64,000 bases of DNA from Oricola cellulosilytica (GCF_019966575.1 NZ_JAINFK010000004.1:263681-327680), one strand, 5' to 3'; positions 37,730 to 46,213 are shown, counted from the first letter of the stretch. Numbers and translations are program-made. The notes: generated from the sequence alone by a model not told the origin.

Positions 37730-38629
37730 ATGTCATACTGCGTTTTCATGCACCGGTCCGACTCGATATACGAGGACATCCCGGCGGAACAGTACCAGTT
37801 TCCAAGACAATACCTAGCGCGAGCCGAGCCGAGCGTTGGGAGTTGGATATTATATCTCGAACCGCGAAAAGTGCACCACACCCGGGGTTATTTTGCCGTC
37901 GCGCGCGTCCAGGAAATTATACCTGATCCGAACGTTACGGGAATGTTCGTCGCGCTAATAGAGCAAGGTTCCTATCTGGAGTTTCCGAATTCTGTCCCAT
38001 TTAGTGAGCAAGATGGCCCGCTCGAGCGGGGACTCCTAAACGAGTCCGGCAATTTGTCAGGTCGCGCTCAGTCAGCGGTCCGACCAATTTCTGATGTTGA
38101 TTTTCTACGCATCGTGGAGCGAGGCTTGGCGGAGTCAGAGCCCTTCTTGCCACGTTTGGACGACACCCCCGCTGGCTTCGAGTTGCACGAAGTTCAATCA
38201 CCTTTTGTTTTCGAGCAAGTCCGAGATCGGACCCAGTACTTGATGTCTCGTGCACTGCGAGATCGGGCATTTCGTCGGCTCGTCCTACGCGCTTACGGAG
38301 AACGCTGCGCTTTCACTGGGCTCAAACTGATTAATGGAGGTGGCCGAGCAGAAGTGAATGCAGCACACATTCGACCCGTAGAATCGAAAGGTCCGGACTC
38401 TGTAACGAACGGAATAGCCTTGTCTGGAACTGCACATTGGATGTTTGACCGGGGGCTTGTCAGCCTGACCAATGATTTGGAAATCATTATCTCCCGTCAG
38501 GTGAATGACCTTGCAGCGGTTCGCGGTTTCATTAATCAGTCCGGATATGCATTTGCTCCCGATGTAAGCAAACACCGTGCCCATCCGAAATTTATAGAAT
38601 GGCATCGGGAGAACATCTTCAAACACTGA
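37730..38629 (+). CDS. HNH endonuclease, predicted restriction type (COG3440-like)
   Basis: Nuclease of 299 residues. The C-terminal half holds the HNH motif: C193 in YGERCAFTGL, H213 in NAAHIRPVES, N227 in VTNGIALSGT and H236 in AHWMFDRG, as in the HNH_2 group. The N-terminal 140 residues (SWILYLEPRK, GYFAVARVQEI, ALIEQGSYLEFPNSVPF) look like a small beta-barrel of the PUA/SRA-like kind that may read modified or specific DNA. That would make it a modification-dependent restriction enzyme without a methyltransferase; this is inference. The gene is clearly less GC-rich than its neighbours, stands alone and precedes uvrB, all signs of transfer. Confidence 0.82.
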   Translation: MSYCVFMHRSDSIYEDIPAEQYQFPRQYLARAEPSVGSWILYLEPRKVHHTRGYFAVARVQEIIPDPNVTGMFVALIEQGSYLEFPNSVPFSEQDGPLERGLLNESGNLSGRAQSAVRPISDVDFLRIVERGLAESEPFLPRLDDTPAGFELHEVQSPFVFEQVRDRTQYLMSRALRDRAFRRLVLRAYGERCAFTGLKLINGGGRAEVNAAHIRPVESKGPDSVTNGIALSGTAHWMFDRGLVSLTNDLEIIISRQVNDLAAVRGFINQSGYAFAPDVSKHRAHPKFIEWHRENIFKH

Positions 38630-38710
38630 TACCCCTCCTGACGCCGCCCTGTCAGCACCCCTGCCCGGCGACCCCTTCACTTGTCGCGCGGCATTTCCCA
38701 TATTGGCCGC

Positions 38711-41700
38711 ATGGCCAAATCTCCCCCGAAAAAAACCGGCAAGCCCTCCGGGTTTGAAGAGCAGCCGCAGGCGGAGTTCGAAGGCGCTCCGCTGTCCGGG
38801 ACGCCCTTCGAGCAAAGCGAGAAGGACAAGCGAGTCCCGGCGAAAGAATTGTCCGGCAGCGTCGAGGACTGGGTTCGCCAATTGGAGGACGAGGCCGCGC
38901 GCGACGCCCGCGCCGCCGAAACGCGCGAGATCCGTTCCAAAGCGGGAAAGCACCGGCGAAAGGCCCAGGGGCCCGCCAGCGCCGAGCGCAGCGAGAAGCT
39001 TAAGGGCGGGCCCAAACAAAAAGAAGACCGGATTTATTCGGTCGGCGACAAGCGCACCGGCGGCGGCGCCTCGATCGGCGGCACCAACGATCCGCGCGAG
39101 CGCGCCGCGGCAGGCCTGATGCCGGTGGCCGGGCTCGACGTGTCGCTGGAGGAGGCGTCGAAGCTTTCCTCCACCACCGGCGTCACCGCCACGGTCGAGG
39201 CCCTCAAGGCGCTGATCGATTCCGGCAACCCGCTGCACAAGGACGGCCGATTGTGGGTTCCGCATCGCCCCGCCCGGCCGGACAAGTCCGAGGGCGGCAT
39301 TCCGATCCGCATGAAGACGGACTACCGGCCCTCCGGCGACCAGCCGACGGCGATCAGGGATCTGGTTGAGGGGCTCACGGGGACATCGCACGTGGAGCCG
39401 CGCAGCGGTGACGCGCAAGATTCCCCGCAACAAAAAGGCGACCGCACGCAGACCCTCCTCGGCGTCACCGGCTCCGGCAAGACCTTCACCATGGCCAAGG
39501 TGATCGAGGAGACGCAGCGCCCGGCGCTGATCCTCGCCCCCAACAAGACGCTCGCCGCCCAGCTCTACGGCGAGTTCAAGGGCTTCTTCCCGGACAACGC
39601 GGTCGAGTATTTCGTCTCCTATTACGACTACTACCAGCCCGAGGCCTACGTTCCGCGCACCGACACCTATATCGAGAAGGAATCCTCGATCAACGAGCAG
39701 ATCGACCGCATGCGCCACTCGGCGACGCGCTCGCTCCTGGAGCGCGACGACTGCATCATCGTGGCTAGCGTGTCCTGCATCTACGGTATCGGCTCGGTCG
39801 AGACCTACACCGCCATGACCTTCCAGATGTCGGTCGGCGACCGCATCGACCAGCGCCAGCTCCTCGCCGATCTCGTCGCCCAGCAATACAAGCGCCGCGA
39901 CATGGATTTCCAGCGCGGCTCGTTCCGCGTGCGCGGCGACACCATCGAGCTGTTCCCGGCCCACCTCGAGGACCGCGCCTGGCGCATCTCGCTGTTCGGC
40001 GACGAGATCGACGCCATCGACGAGTTCGACCCGCTGACCGGCCAGAAGACCGACCAGCTCAAGACCGTCAAGATCTACGCCAACTCGCACTACGTCACCC
40101 CGCGCCCGACGCTCAACCAGGCGCAGAAATCGATCAAGGCCGAGCTCGCCCTGCGCCTTGAGGAGCTGGAAAAGGCCGGCCGCCTGCTGGAGGCGCAGCG
40201 GCTTGAGCAGCGCACCCGCTTCGATCTGGAGATGCTGGAGGCCACCGGCTCCTGCCAGGGCATCGAGAACTATTCGCGCTATCTCACCGGCCGCAATCCC
40301 GGCGAGCCGCCGCCCACCCTGTTCGAATACATCCCCGACAACGCCATCGTCTTCATCGACGAGAGCCACGTCACCGTGCCGCAGATCGGCGCCATGTACC
40401 GGGGCGACTTCCGCCGCAAGGCGACGCTGGCCGAATACGGCTTCCGCCTGCCGTCGTGCATGGACAACCGGCCGCTGCGCTTCGAGGAGTGGGACGCCAT
40501 GCGCCCGCAGACCATCGCCGTCTCGGCAACCCCCGGCGAGTGGGAGCTCGAACAGTCCGGCGGCGTCTTCGCCGAGCAGGTCATCCGCCCCACCGGCCTG
40601 ATCGACCCGCCGGTCGAGGTGCGCCCCGCCAGGACCCAGGTCGACGACGTCGTCGACGAGATCCACCAGGTCACCAAGGCCGGCTACCGCACGCTGGTCA
40701 CCGTGCTCACCAAGCGCATGGCCGAGGATCTCACCGAATACCTCCACGAGCAGGGCGTGCGCGTGCGCTACATGCATTCGGACATCGACACGCTGGAGCG
40801 CATCGAGATCCTGCGCGATCTGCGCCTCGGCGCGTTCGACGTGCTGGTCGGCATCAATCTGCTGCGCGAGGGGCTCGACATTCCCGAATGCGGCTTCGTC
40901 GCCATTCTCGACGCCGACAAGGAGGGCTTCCTGCGCTCCGAGACCTCGCTGATCCAGACCATCGGCCGCGCCGCCCGCAATGTCGACGGCAAGGTCGTCC
41001 TCTACGCCGACAACGTCACCGGCTCGATGCAGCGCGCCATCGACGAGACCGACCGCCGCCGCGACAAGCAGCTCGAATACAACGCCGCCCACGGCATCAC
41101 TCCGGAATCGATCAAGTCGAACATCGCCGACATTCTCGGCTCGGTCTACGAGCGCGACCATGTCCGCGCCGACATCACCGGGCCGAAGGGCTCGGCGAAG
41201 GACGAGGGCGCGCTGATCGGCAACAACCTCGCCGCCCATATCGACTATCTTGAAAAGGAGATGCGCGACGCCGCCGCCGATCTGGATTTCGAAAAAGCCG
41301 CCCGCCTGCGCGACGAGGTCAAGCGCCTCAAGGCGCAGGAACTGGAACTGATGGACGATCCTCTTGCGCGCGACACCGGGATCGAGAATACCCAGGCATC
41401 AAGGAAGGCTGCGGCGCGCAAGGGGCCCGCCAGCAACGAGCGCAGCGAGGCGCTTAAGGGCGGGACAAACAACACCGGCAAGCGCGACCGCGCGTCGGCC
41501 GGTCCGGCCGCGCCCGCGCAGGCCAGCTCGCGCAGCGAGCGCTCGGCCGTGAGCGAAAATGAAACCGGTGAAAGCTACTTCCACAAACCCGATCTCGACG
41601 AAATGACCGTCGGCCGCACCGAAAAGCCAGTCGGCAAGACACCGCCGAAAAAGCCTGGCACACTCTCCCCCCTTGCGGGGGAGATGTCGGCGAAGCCGAC

Positions 41701-41830
41701 AGAGGGGGGCGATTCCGATAACCCCGCCCCAATCAAGCGCCACAGGATCGGCGTCGGAAGCTACGAAGACCCTTCGGACGAACGCGCCCGCAAGCGCAAG
41801 CCGGGCAAGACCGGCAGGCCGGGGCGGTAA
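38711..41830 (+). CDS. uvrB: Excinuclease ABC subunit B, enlarged
   Basis: Damage-verification helicase of nucleotide excision repair, 1039 residues against about 670 in E. coli. The core is intact: Walker [13 protein letters not shown], the beta-hairpin region [20 protein letters not shown], helicase motif [10 protein letters not shown], motif [11 protein letters not shown] and the UvrC-binding UVR helix ([20 protein letters not shown]). The extra length is an N-terminal extension of about 200 residues and a C-terminal tail of about 140. Both contain short palindromic repeats translated in frame (residues 87-101, 905-919 and about 985-1000). The ATG is the start of homology; a TTG ten codons earlier is less likely. 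Confidence 0.95.
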   Translation: MAKSPPKKTGKPSGFEEQPQAEFEGAPLSGTPFEQSEKDKRVPAKELSGSVEDWVRQLEDEAARDARAAETREIRSKAGKHRRKAQGPASAERSEKLKGGPKQKEDRIYSVGDKRTGGGASIGGTNDPRERAAAGLMPVAGLDVSLEEASKLSSTTGVTATVEALKALIDSGNPLHKDGRLWVPHRPARPDKSEGGIPIRMKTDYRPSGDQPTAIRDLVEGLTGTSHVEPRSGDAQDSPQQKGDRTQTLLGVTGSGKTFTMAKVIEETQRPALILAPNKTLAAQLYGEFKGFFPDNAVEYFVSYYDYYQPEAYVPRTDTYIEKESSINEQIDRMRHSATRSLLERDDCIIVASVSCIYGIGSVETYTAMTFQMSVGDRIDQRQLLADLVAQQYKRRDMDFQRGSFRVRGDTIELFPAHLEDRAWRISLFGDEIDAIDEFDPLTGQKTDQLKTVKIYANSHYVTPRPTLNQAQKSIKAELALRLEELEKAGRLLEAQRLEQRTRFDLEMLEATGSCQGIENYSRYLTGRNPGEPPPTLFEYIPDNAIVFIDESHVTVPQIGAMYRGDFRRKATLAEYGFRLPSCMDNRPLRFEEWDAMRPQTIAVSATPGEWELEQSGGVFAEQVIRPTGLIDPPVEVRPARTQVDDVVDEIHQVTKAGYRTLVTVLTKRMAEDLTEYLHEQGVRVRYMHSDIDTLERIEILRDLRLGAFDVLVGINLLREGLDIPECGFVAILDADKEGFLRSETSLIQTIGRAARNVDGKVVLYADNVTGSMQRAIDETDRRRDKQLEYNAAHGITPESIKSNIADILGSVYERDHVRADITGPKGSAKDEGALIGNNLAAHIDYLEKEMRDAAADLDFEKAARLRDEVKRLKAQELELMDDPLARDTGIENTQASRKAAARKGPASNERSEALKGGTNNTGKRDRASAGPAAPAQASSRSERSAVSENETGESYFHKPDLDEMTVGRTEKPVGKTPPKKPGTLSPLAGEMSAKPTEGGDSDNPAPIKRHRIGVGSYEDPSDERARKRKPGKTGRPGR
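38969..39013. repeat. 45-bp palindromic repeat, copy 1 (inside uvrB)
   Basis: The ends GGGCCCGCC / GGCGGGCCC are a perfect 9-bp inverted repeat, with GAGCGCAGCGAG and CTTAAG in the centre. It has no stop in this frame, is 15 codons long, and adds the peptide [15 protein letters not shown] to UvrB. Two more copies lie at 41423 and 45285. Confidence 0.85.
41423..41467. repeat. 45-bp palindromic repeat, copy 2 (inside uvrB)
   Basis: Same element and same codon phase as copy 1, identical at 39 of 45 bases by eye count. It is translated as [15 protein letters not shown]. Its right end (GGGACA) pairs less well with the left end than in copy 1. Confidence 0.85.
41663..41710. repeat. Second type of palindromic repeat (inside the uvrB 3' end)
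   Basis: Two adjacent hairpins can be read: CTCCCCC / GGGGGAG around CTTGC, and GTCGGC / GCCGAC around GAA. C-rich and G-rich runs stand at the two outer ends. It reads in frame as [16 protein letters not shown] in the UvrB tail. Fragments of similar composition recur at 45822-46160. Confidence 0.7.
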
Positions 41831-42199
41831 TCTAATCCGCCGTCATCCTCGGGCTTGACCCGAGGACCCATTCCGAAAAGTCGCCAATTCTTCGTTACTA
41901 GGGAATAAGGCCCTCATTTCTCGCATCTCGGAAGAAAGAAGGGCGCTAAAAGCCATCCCACTCGATCTTCGATCAAGTTCTGGTTTTCGGCATAGACCAG
42001 CCTCAACCGTGGTGGCTCAGCTGCAGAATGGTCACCAAACGAAGACATATTTTTGGTGGCTGTTTGGGATTTAAACTTGGCACCATTTGTTCAACCAGTC
42101 TAAACATGGATGTGATGATTTAAGATTACGCTTCGGGAATCACCTCGGCCCAAACCGCGAGCATGTGAGCAATCGATACAATCGAAAGATAAATTTTAG
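41831..42199. other. Intergenic region before the retron; holds a palindromic repeat
   Basis: A repeat hairpin CCTCGGG / CCCGAGG around CTTGA lies at 41847-41865, directly after uvrB, inside the string CGTCATCCTCGGGCTTGACC that I know as a common alphaproteobacterial interspersed repeat. From about 41890 the base composition falls sharply toward AT. The last 200 bases must contain the promoter of the retron operon, but no convincing -35/-10 pair can be chosen. Confidence 0.6.
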
Positions 42200-43033
42200 A
42201 TGATAGAAAGTAGCGTCTCAGGGCAGGCAGATATCGAAGAGTTCTCCCGTTTCATAAAATTAGTTCAAACAACTGATTGGATGAGGGGGCGACATAAACA
42301 AATTGCGGCCTTGCATGCACTTTGTACGGATAGTTCTCATTTTTTTATATTGAATGAGATGTTCGAAAGAATGGTGGTCATGGCTGGATCGACTTTTACC
42401 GAAGCAGCAGACTGGATTGCCAACGATATATCAAGTTACACCGGAAATGACCCCAAGACCCATCGGATTATCCCACATGACTTCGACGATAAAAGTGGCA
42501 GCTCGAACGCATTATTCGAAAAGCTTCGCATCAGCTTTTCTGGCATAAGTGGGTGGGATAGCGCTGGCGTATTTTCGAAGAATTTGAGAGATACGTTATC
42601 CGACAAAACCATCACATCGATTTCAGTAGTAGATGACTTTGTCGGAACAGGTTCAAAGGTATCAAAATTGCTCGCCTGGATCGCCAATAACCGTGATGAC
42701 ATCCGAGTAGATATTATTTCGTGCGTATCACTCAAGACAGGCTTCGAACGAAAATATGACGCACCTGTTTTCCGTCGAACAAGTGCTTGGAAAGTTCTGG
42801 AGAAAGCGATCTCCGAGATGATACCCTCCGAAATACGAGACCTCGCCATCCAAGCGATGAAAGATCTTGAAGATGCTCACGGGGCAATTCCAGAGAGTTT
42901 TTCATTTGGATTCGAACAGTCTGAAGCTGCTTATGGAGCTTTAGATTGGAGTGTACCAAATAATACTTTTCCTATTTTCTGGAAGAAATCAAGACTGGAG
43001 CAGTCAACGTTATTCGTACGAGCACGAAGATGA
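42200..43033 (+). CDS. Phosphoribosyltransferase-like retron accessory protein
   Basis: Protein of 277 residues, first gene of the retron operon. The stretch ISVVDDFVGTGSKVSKLL (DD at 145-146) matches the PRPP-binding loop of phosphoribosyltransferases (hydrophobics, DD, then TG followed by a helix), with the Rossmann-like strand VDIISCVSLK after it. The helical N-terminus (1-90) is unlike biosynthetic PRTases, and no purine or pyrimidine enzyme signature is seen. In retrons such proteins act as the effector or toxin held in check by the RT-msDNA complex. The gene is AT-rich and overlaps the next by four bases (ATGA). The ribosome site is weak. Confidence 0.75.
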   Translation: MIESSVSGQADIEEFSRFIKLVQTTDWMRGRHKQIAALHALCTDSSHFFILNEMFERMVVMAGSTFTEAADWIANDISSYTGNDPKTHRIIPHDFDDKSGSSNALFEKLRISFSGISGWDSAGVFSKNLRDTLSDKTITSISVVDDFVGTGSKVSKLLAWIANNRDDIRVDIISCVSLKTGFERKYDAPVFRRTSAWKVLEKAISEMIPSEIRDLAIQAMKDLEDAHGAIPESFSFGFEQSEAAYGALDWSVPNNTFPIFWKKSRLEQSTLFVRARR

Positions 43034-43341
43034 AATTTAATACATCGGATGCTACTATTTTTCAGTTTTTATGCAAAAACGAGAGCATCAACTTATATCA
43101 GATCCACGAAGAGACAAAAATAACGCCGGCCGATCTTTTCTTTTCGGCTGTGCGGCTTGCAGAGCTAGACATGTTATATATACGACGCGAGGAGTTAATA
43201 CGATCCAAGAATTTCAAAGAACTGGCGCTGAAGTACCGTTGGGATTTTGTAAATCGTCCAAAACGGTGGAAAGCGGTTTTTCTTGACGAACCGGGAGAAC
43301 TTACAGAAGGTGATAATAATGCCTCGCTCGATAGCACTTAG
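43030..43341 (+). CDS. Small winged-helix-like retron accessory protein
   Basis: Protein of 103 residues. ATIFQFLCKNESINLYQIHE followed by ETKITPADLFFSAVRLAELD and MLYIRRE reads as a helix-turn-helix with a beta wing, so DNA or RNA binding is likely. The C-terminal 40 residues are basic, then acidic. The ATG overlaps the PRTase-like stop. The last seven codons and stop run into the retron RNA: they encode the a1 strand, the priming G and the first base pairs of the next hairpin. Its place between an effector-type gene and the RT suggests it links the effector to the RT-msDNA complex. Confidence 0.7.
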   Translation: MKFNTSDATIFQFLCKNESINLYQIHEETKITPADLFFSAVRLAELDMLYIRREELIRSKNFKELALKYRWDFVNRPKRWKAVFLDEPGELTEGDNNASLDST

Positions 43342-43490
43342 GGGTGCACTCGCCCCTCAGTCTCACGGGGGATTTAGCACTTTGGACCTGCTACAATCAG
43401 GTCCCACAGGGCTACGCCCTTGTGTCGGGAAACCGCAAAGCGGTTGTCCCAAAAAGAAGATGAACTTTCTTGATTGTATCGGGCGGGGCA
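43320..43490 (+). ncRNA. Retron msr-msd RNA
   Basis: The ends of a 171-base region pair: a1 TGCCTCGCTCGATA (43320-43333) with a2 TATCGGGCGGGGCA (43477-43490), 14 pairs including two G-U. Directly after a1 stands AGC, so G43334 is the candidate branching guanosine, as in known retrons. Inside follow hairpins AGGGGUG/CGCCCCU (43340-43357), GGACCTG/CAGGTCC (43384-43404), CACAGGGC/GCCCTTGTG with one bulge (43405-43424) and AACCGC/GCGGTT extended by GGG/CCC (43427-43450). The part from about 43405 to 43476 would be the msd copied into DNA. Exact RNA ends and the msr/msd limit need data. Confidence 0.85.
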
Positions 43491-43494
43491 GATT

Positions 43495-44406
43495 TTGAGC
43501 TTGATTCATGAAATTTGCGAAAAATCCGGCTTGCCAAAAGACAAAATCACGGCGCTCGCCTATAGAAATAGACCAAGATACAGAATATTTCATATTCATA
43601 CTGGCAAGAAACAGAGGTTGATAAAGGCCCCAATACCGAGCTTAAGGGCGGCCCAAAAAGCTCTCGCTGCAATAATTTCTGAGAAGCTAAAGCCGGAAGA
43701 ATGCGCCCACGGGTATGTAACTGACCGATCAGTTATAACTCATGCAGCCTCCCATCTAGGAAAGAAGGCGTTCTTTAAAACAGATATAGTGGATTGTTTT
43801 GGATCAATCAATTTTCCGGAGATTGCAAATACACTTCGGGAGGCGAAATACAATTCAGTTGACTCCTTTATAGCGGCATCAATTGCAACGGACGAGGGGT
43901 CGCTACCGCAAGGAGCGCCATCCTCTCCATTACTGTGTAATTTGGTTTTACGTTCAGTGGATAGGCCCCTAAGTAAACTAGCTGACAAATTATGTGCGAC
44001 ATATACAAGATACGGCGACGACATCGTAATGTCAGCAGATGATTTCGACATAAATATTATATCTATTGTAAGAAACGTGCTTTCTCGGCATGGATTTAAA
44101 ATGAATGAAGATAAGACATATATTGCTATAGAACCCCAGCAAAATATAATTACTGGGATATCAATTGCAACAGGATATCCAAAGGTAAGAAAGAGTTTTA
44201 AGCGCCAAGTGCGTCTGGAAACACACCTTCTTCTAAAAAAAGGGATTGTTTCATATCTAGAGAGCGATGGATACATAGATCCATTCGCCGCAGACCGAGT
44301 GTTAGGAAAATTGACTTGGTGGTCTCACGTTGAGCCGGACGCAGAGTTCCCAAAAAAGCACTCGATAATGATCAGATCCATGATGAAAGAAGTTGCTAGA
44401 GGCTGA
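43495..44406 (+). CDS. Retron reverse transcriptase
   Basis: Reverse transcriptase of 303 residues, the size of stand-alone retron RTs. Palm motifs are in order: FFKTDIVDCFGSI (first catalytic Asp), SLPQGAPSSPLLCNLVL, the active-site box RYGDDIVMSA (YxDD), and a C-terminal IITGISI that corresponds to the retron VTG motif. HAASH in VITHAASHLGK takes the place of the retron NAxxH, with His for Asn. It would prime from the 2'-OH of G43334 and copy the msd. No ATG is near the start; TTG at 43495 (or 43501) follows a GGGG that is itself part of a2. AT-rich like the rest of the cassette. Confidence 0.92.
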   Translation: MSLIHEICEKSGLPKDKITALAYRNRPRYRIFHIHTGKKQRLIKAPIPSLRAAQKALAAIISEKLKPEECAHGYVTDRSVITHAASHLGKKAFFKTDIVDCFGSINFPEIANTLREAKYNSVDSFIAASIATDEGSLPQGAPSSPLLCNLVLRSVDRPLSKLADKLCATYTRYGDDIVMSADDFDINIISIVRNVLSRHGFKMNEDKTYIAIEPQQNIITGISIATGYPKVRKSFKRQVRLETHLLLKKGIVSYLESDGYIDPFAADRVLGKLTWWSHVEPDAEFPKKHSIMIRSMMKEVARG

Positions 44407-44504
44407 GAGAGGTTATCGGGGTTGGTAGTATGTTTGCAAATATGTTTTTGACTATCACGAATGTAATTTCGGCATGTTTCGAGCATTAATTTTTTTGTTA
44501 TCCC
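44407..44504. other. Spacer after the retron
   Basis: AT-rich tail of the retron cassette with a T-run (TTTTTTTG at about 44488-44496) but no paired stem in front of it, so a terminator is not proven. Base composition returns to the GC-rich level at about 44505, which I take as the right edge of the transferred segment. Confidence 0.45.
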
Positions 44505-44705
44505 CTACGCCGCCTCCACCGCCGCTTTCATCCGCTCCAATTCCTTCATCAAGTGCTCCCGCCACTCGTTCTCCTCCTCGCTTTCGATCGCCATCTCGAT
44601 GATGATGACCTGGGGCAGGCAACTGTCCGCACAAAGCTCGCAAAAACGTCGATAACTTTTTTGCCGCCTTCGGCATAAGCCGTTGAAAGGGCGCGGTTTT
44701 CGCAT
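44505..44705 (-). pseudogene. Possible decayed small gene
   Basis: The minus-strand frame ends LPQVIIIEMAIESEEENEWR, then EHLMKELERMKAAVEAA, which has real-protein character with an acidic then helical end. Upstream, protein-like sequence appears in other frames instead (VDEFLAEKCENRALSTAYAE; SFWQKNAKTAPFQRLM). I read this as a small gene broken by frameshifts. Alternatively a 66-residue protein starts at MRKPRPFNGL. Family unknown. Confidence 0.35.
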
Positions 44706-44901
44706 TTTTCTGCCAGAAACTCATCAACACCTCCCGGGTCTGCCGCATACTGTTTCCGTCTCTCGCAGGAAGCCTGGGTGCACACCGGCAAACAGGGAGA
44801 GGCCGGCGCCTGGCGGGGCGGGGAGAGGTCCCTGCCTGGGTGATGAGCCCCCACGTCGGGCCGGAAGAAGGTTTGCGGTGTTGGAGCGACCCCGCCCGGA
44901 C

Positions 44902-45005
44902 AGCGGCTTGCCGCTTACGAGAAGTACCGTAGCGGCTTGCCGCTTACGGGAAATACCGTAGCGGCTTGCCGCTGGAAGGGTGTGTCGGAAAGCGGCTTGC
45001 CGCCG
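44902..45005. repeat. Four tandem units of about 29-31 bp
   Basis: Units begin at 44902, 44931, 44960 and 44991, each with AGCGGCTTGCCGC. The first two are nearly identical over 29 bases (AGCGGCTTGCCGCTTACG, then G/A-AG or G-AA, TACCGT); the last two diverge after the core. The core is itself a hairpin (GCGGC TT GCCGC). There are no unique spacers, so this is a minisatellite and not a CRISPR array. Confidence 0.7.
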
Positions 45006-45284
45006 ACGGCAGTGAAGCCGGCGTAGCGCCGGTGGAACGGCAAGCTCCTCAATCCCCGCCCGGCCAAGAGGTTCCGTCGCTTGCGGACCGAAGGTTCAAC
45101 CGCCGGGGCAGTCGGGACAGCGATTTCCCAGCGCCAATGCAGGCCCGAACCGGAAGAACGCCGAAAGGGGCGGTCGGAAGATCGCACTACTACAACAGAC
45201 TGAGCGATCTCTCGACCGCCCGTCTTCCTGATCTTTGACACAACCCGGCCCTGCGGCGCGGGATCGCAGAGGCGCGCCCCTAAG

Positions 45285-45329
45285 GGGCCCGCCAGCGACG
45301 AATGAAATGAGGAGCTTAAGGGTGGGACA
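45285..45329. repeat. 45-bp palindromic repeat, copy 3 (intergenic)
   Basis: Shares GGGCCCGCCAGC, the CTTAAGGG block and GGGAC with the two copies in uvrB, but its centre (GAATGAAATGAGGAG) has diverged and includes stop codons in the frame that is open in uvrB. This fits relaxed selection outside coding sequence. Confidence 0.8.
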
Positions 45330-45422
45330 GAGACTCCCCCCCGAGAAAAACTTATCCACCCCCTCCAGAACCCGCCGACAATGTTCCCGCAACCGAAACA
45401 AGGAACCGAAAAGGAGAAAACC

Positions 45423-45818
45423 ATGAAGGATCCGATAAGCAAGATCTACGACCTCGAGACCCCGCGGATCGTCCCCGACGCGGTGGTGGTCGAACGCGGC
45501 CATGCGCTGCTGACCGAGGAGGCGCGCTGTGCGGCCGTCTGCGGGCGGCGCGTCTGCCGCACGGCGGGCAGCTGCCAGACCCCGCCGGACGTGCCCGGCC
45601 GCCGGTGCGACAGCCGTGTCTGGACCGACACGCTCGACGCTCTCTCGCGCAAAATGCTGTCCTTCTTCCGCGAGGTGCGCGCGCTCGAGCCGCGGCCCAA
45701 CTATACCCAGGAATTCCAGCGCGAAATCGCCGAGGCGCGAAAGAAGTTCGAGACGATCCTCGACCGCGAAATCGCCCACCGGCGGGAGGAGGAGAAAAAC
45801 CGCCGCGCCCGGCGGTGA
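45423..45818 (+). CDS. Cysteine-containing hypothetical protein
   Basis: Protein of 131 residues that I do not recognise. The middle has four closely spaced cysteines (RCAAVCGRRVCRTAGSC, then RRCDS), which could bind a metal. The C-terminal third is a charged helix (FQREIAEARKKFETILDREI, AHRREEEKNRRARR). A strong ribosome site AAGGAG lies 7 bases before the ATG and argues that the gene is expressed. It stands between repeat arrays, so it may be an accessory gene, though its base composition is like the host. Confidence 0.55.
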   Translation: MKDPISKIYDLETPRIVPDAVVVERGHALLTEEARCAAVCGRRVCRTAGSCQTPPDVPGRRCDSRVWTDTLDALSRKMLSFFREVRALEPRPNYTQEFQREIAEARKKFETILDREIAHRREEEKNRRARR

Positions 45819-46213
45819 CTCCCTCTCTCCCCGCGTGGGGTGAGAAGCGGTCGGCGAAGCCGATCAATCGACAACGATTTGTCGATTGGAGCGACGAACG
45901 CGCGGAGCCGTAGCGGAGCGCCGGATGATTTCGATGGCTTGGCCGAGCGGCGCGAAGGCCAAACGTCAGAAATCGCAAGAGAGGGGGCGGTAGTGGGTCA
46001 ACATGCGACAAGCGTTCACCCCCCTCTCCGTCTCGCTGCGCTCGACACCTCTCCCCCGCTCTGCAGGGGCGAGGAAATGCGCGATCGACCCATTGCCTCC
46101 TCGCCCCCATGGAAATGGGGGAGAGGTGGTCCGAAGGACCGGAGAGGGGGTCCTTGCCCTTCAATCGCCTTCGCTTTGCTCGGCCACCTTTTCCCGCAAG
46201 GAAGGAAAGGCCC
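45819..46213. repeat. Mosaic of interspersed GC-rich repeats, no gene
   Basis: Several repeat pieces follow each other: CCCTCTCTCCCCGCGTGGGG near 45823, GTCGGCGAAGCCGA near 45850, C-rich CCCCCCTCTCCGTCTCGCTG near 46019, and an inverted C/G pair (CCTCGCCCCCAT, ATGGGGGAGAGG) at about 46098-46125 followed by TGGTCCGAAGGACCGGAGAG. These are typical of short mobile palindromes in rhizobial genomes. No protein frame has coding character. Confidence 0.65.

Larger units (their letters stand above)
44706..45422. other. Repeat-rich intergenic region
   Basis: No convincing gene is seen. The stretch carries a tandem array at 44902-45005, the third copy of the 45-bp palindromic repeat at 45285, and low-complexity GC-rich sequence. 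The last 60 bases contain a purine-rich leader of the next gene. Confidence 0.55.

Noticed and set aside
38285-41239. Very long open frame on the minus strand (984 codons) opposite uvrB
   Set aside because: It mirrors the codon structure of uvrB in GC-rich DNA, is low in sequence complexity (V, D, G, L and A) and matches no family. uvrB is certain.
43374-43378. TTAGC as the priming site of the retron RNA
   Set aside because: It is 40 bases away from the a1 strand; the AGC at 43333-43335 directly follows a1, as in known retrons.
43474-43494. TTG at 43474 as start of the reverse transcriptase
   Set aside because: It would place a2 inside the coding sequence and has no ribosome site; the TTG after a2 fits better.
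44902-45005. CRISPR array
   Set aside because: The units follow each other without unique spacers, are only four, and no cas gene is present.
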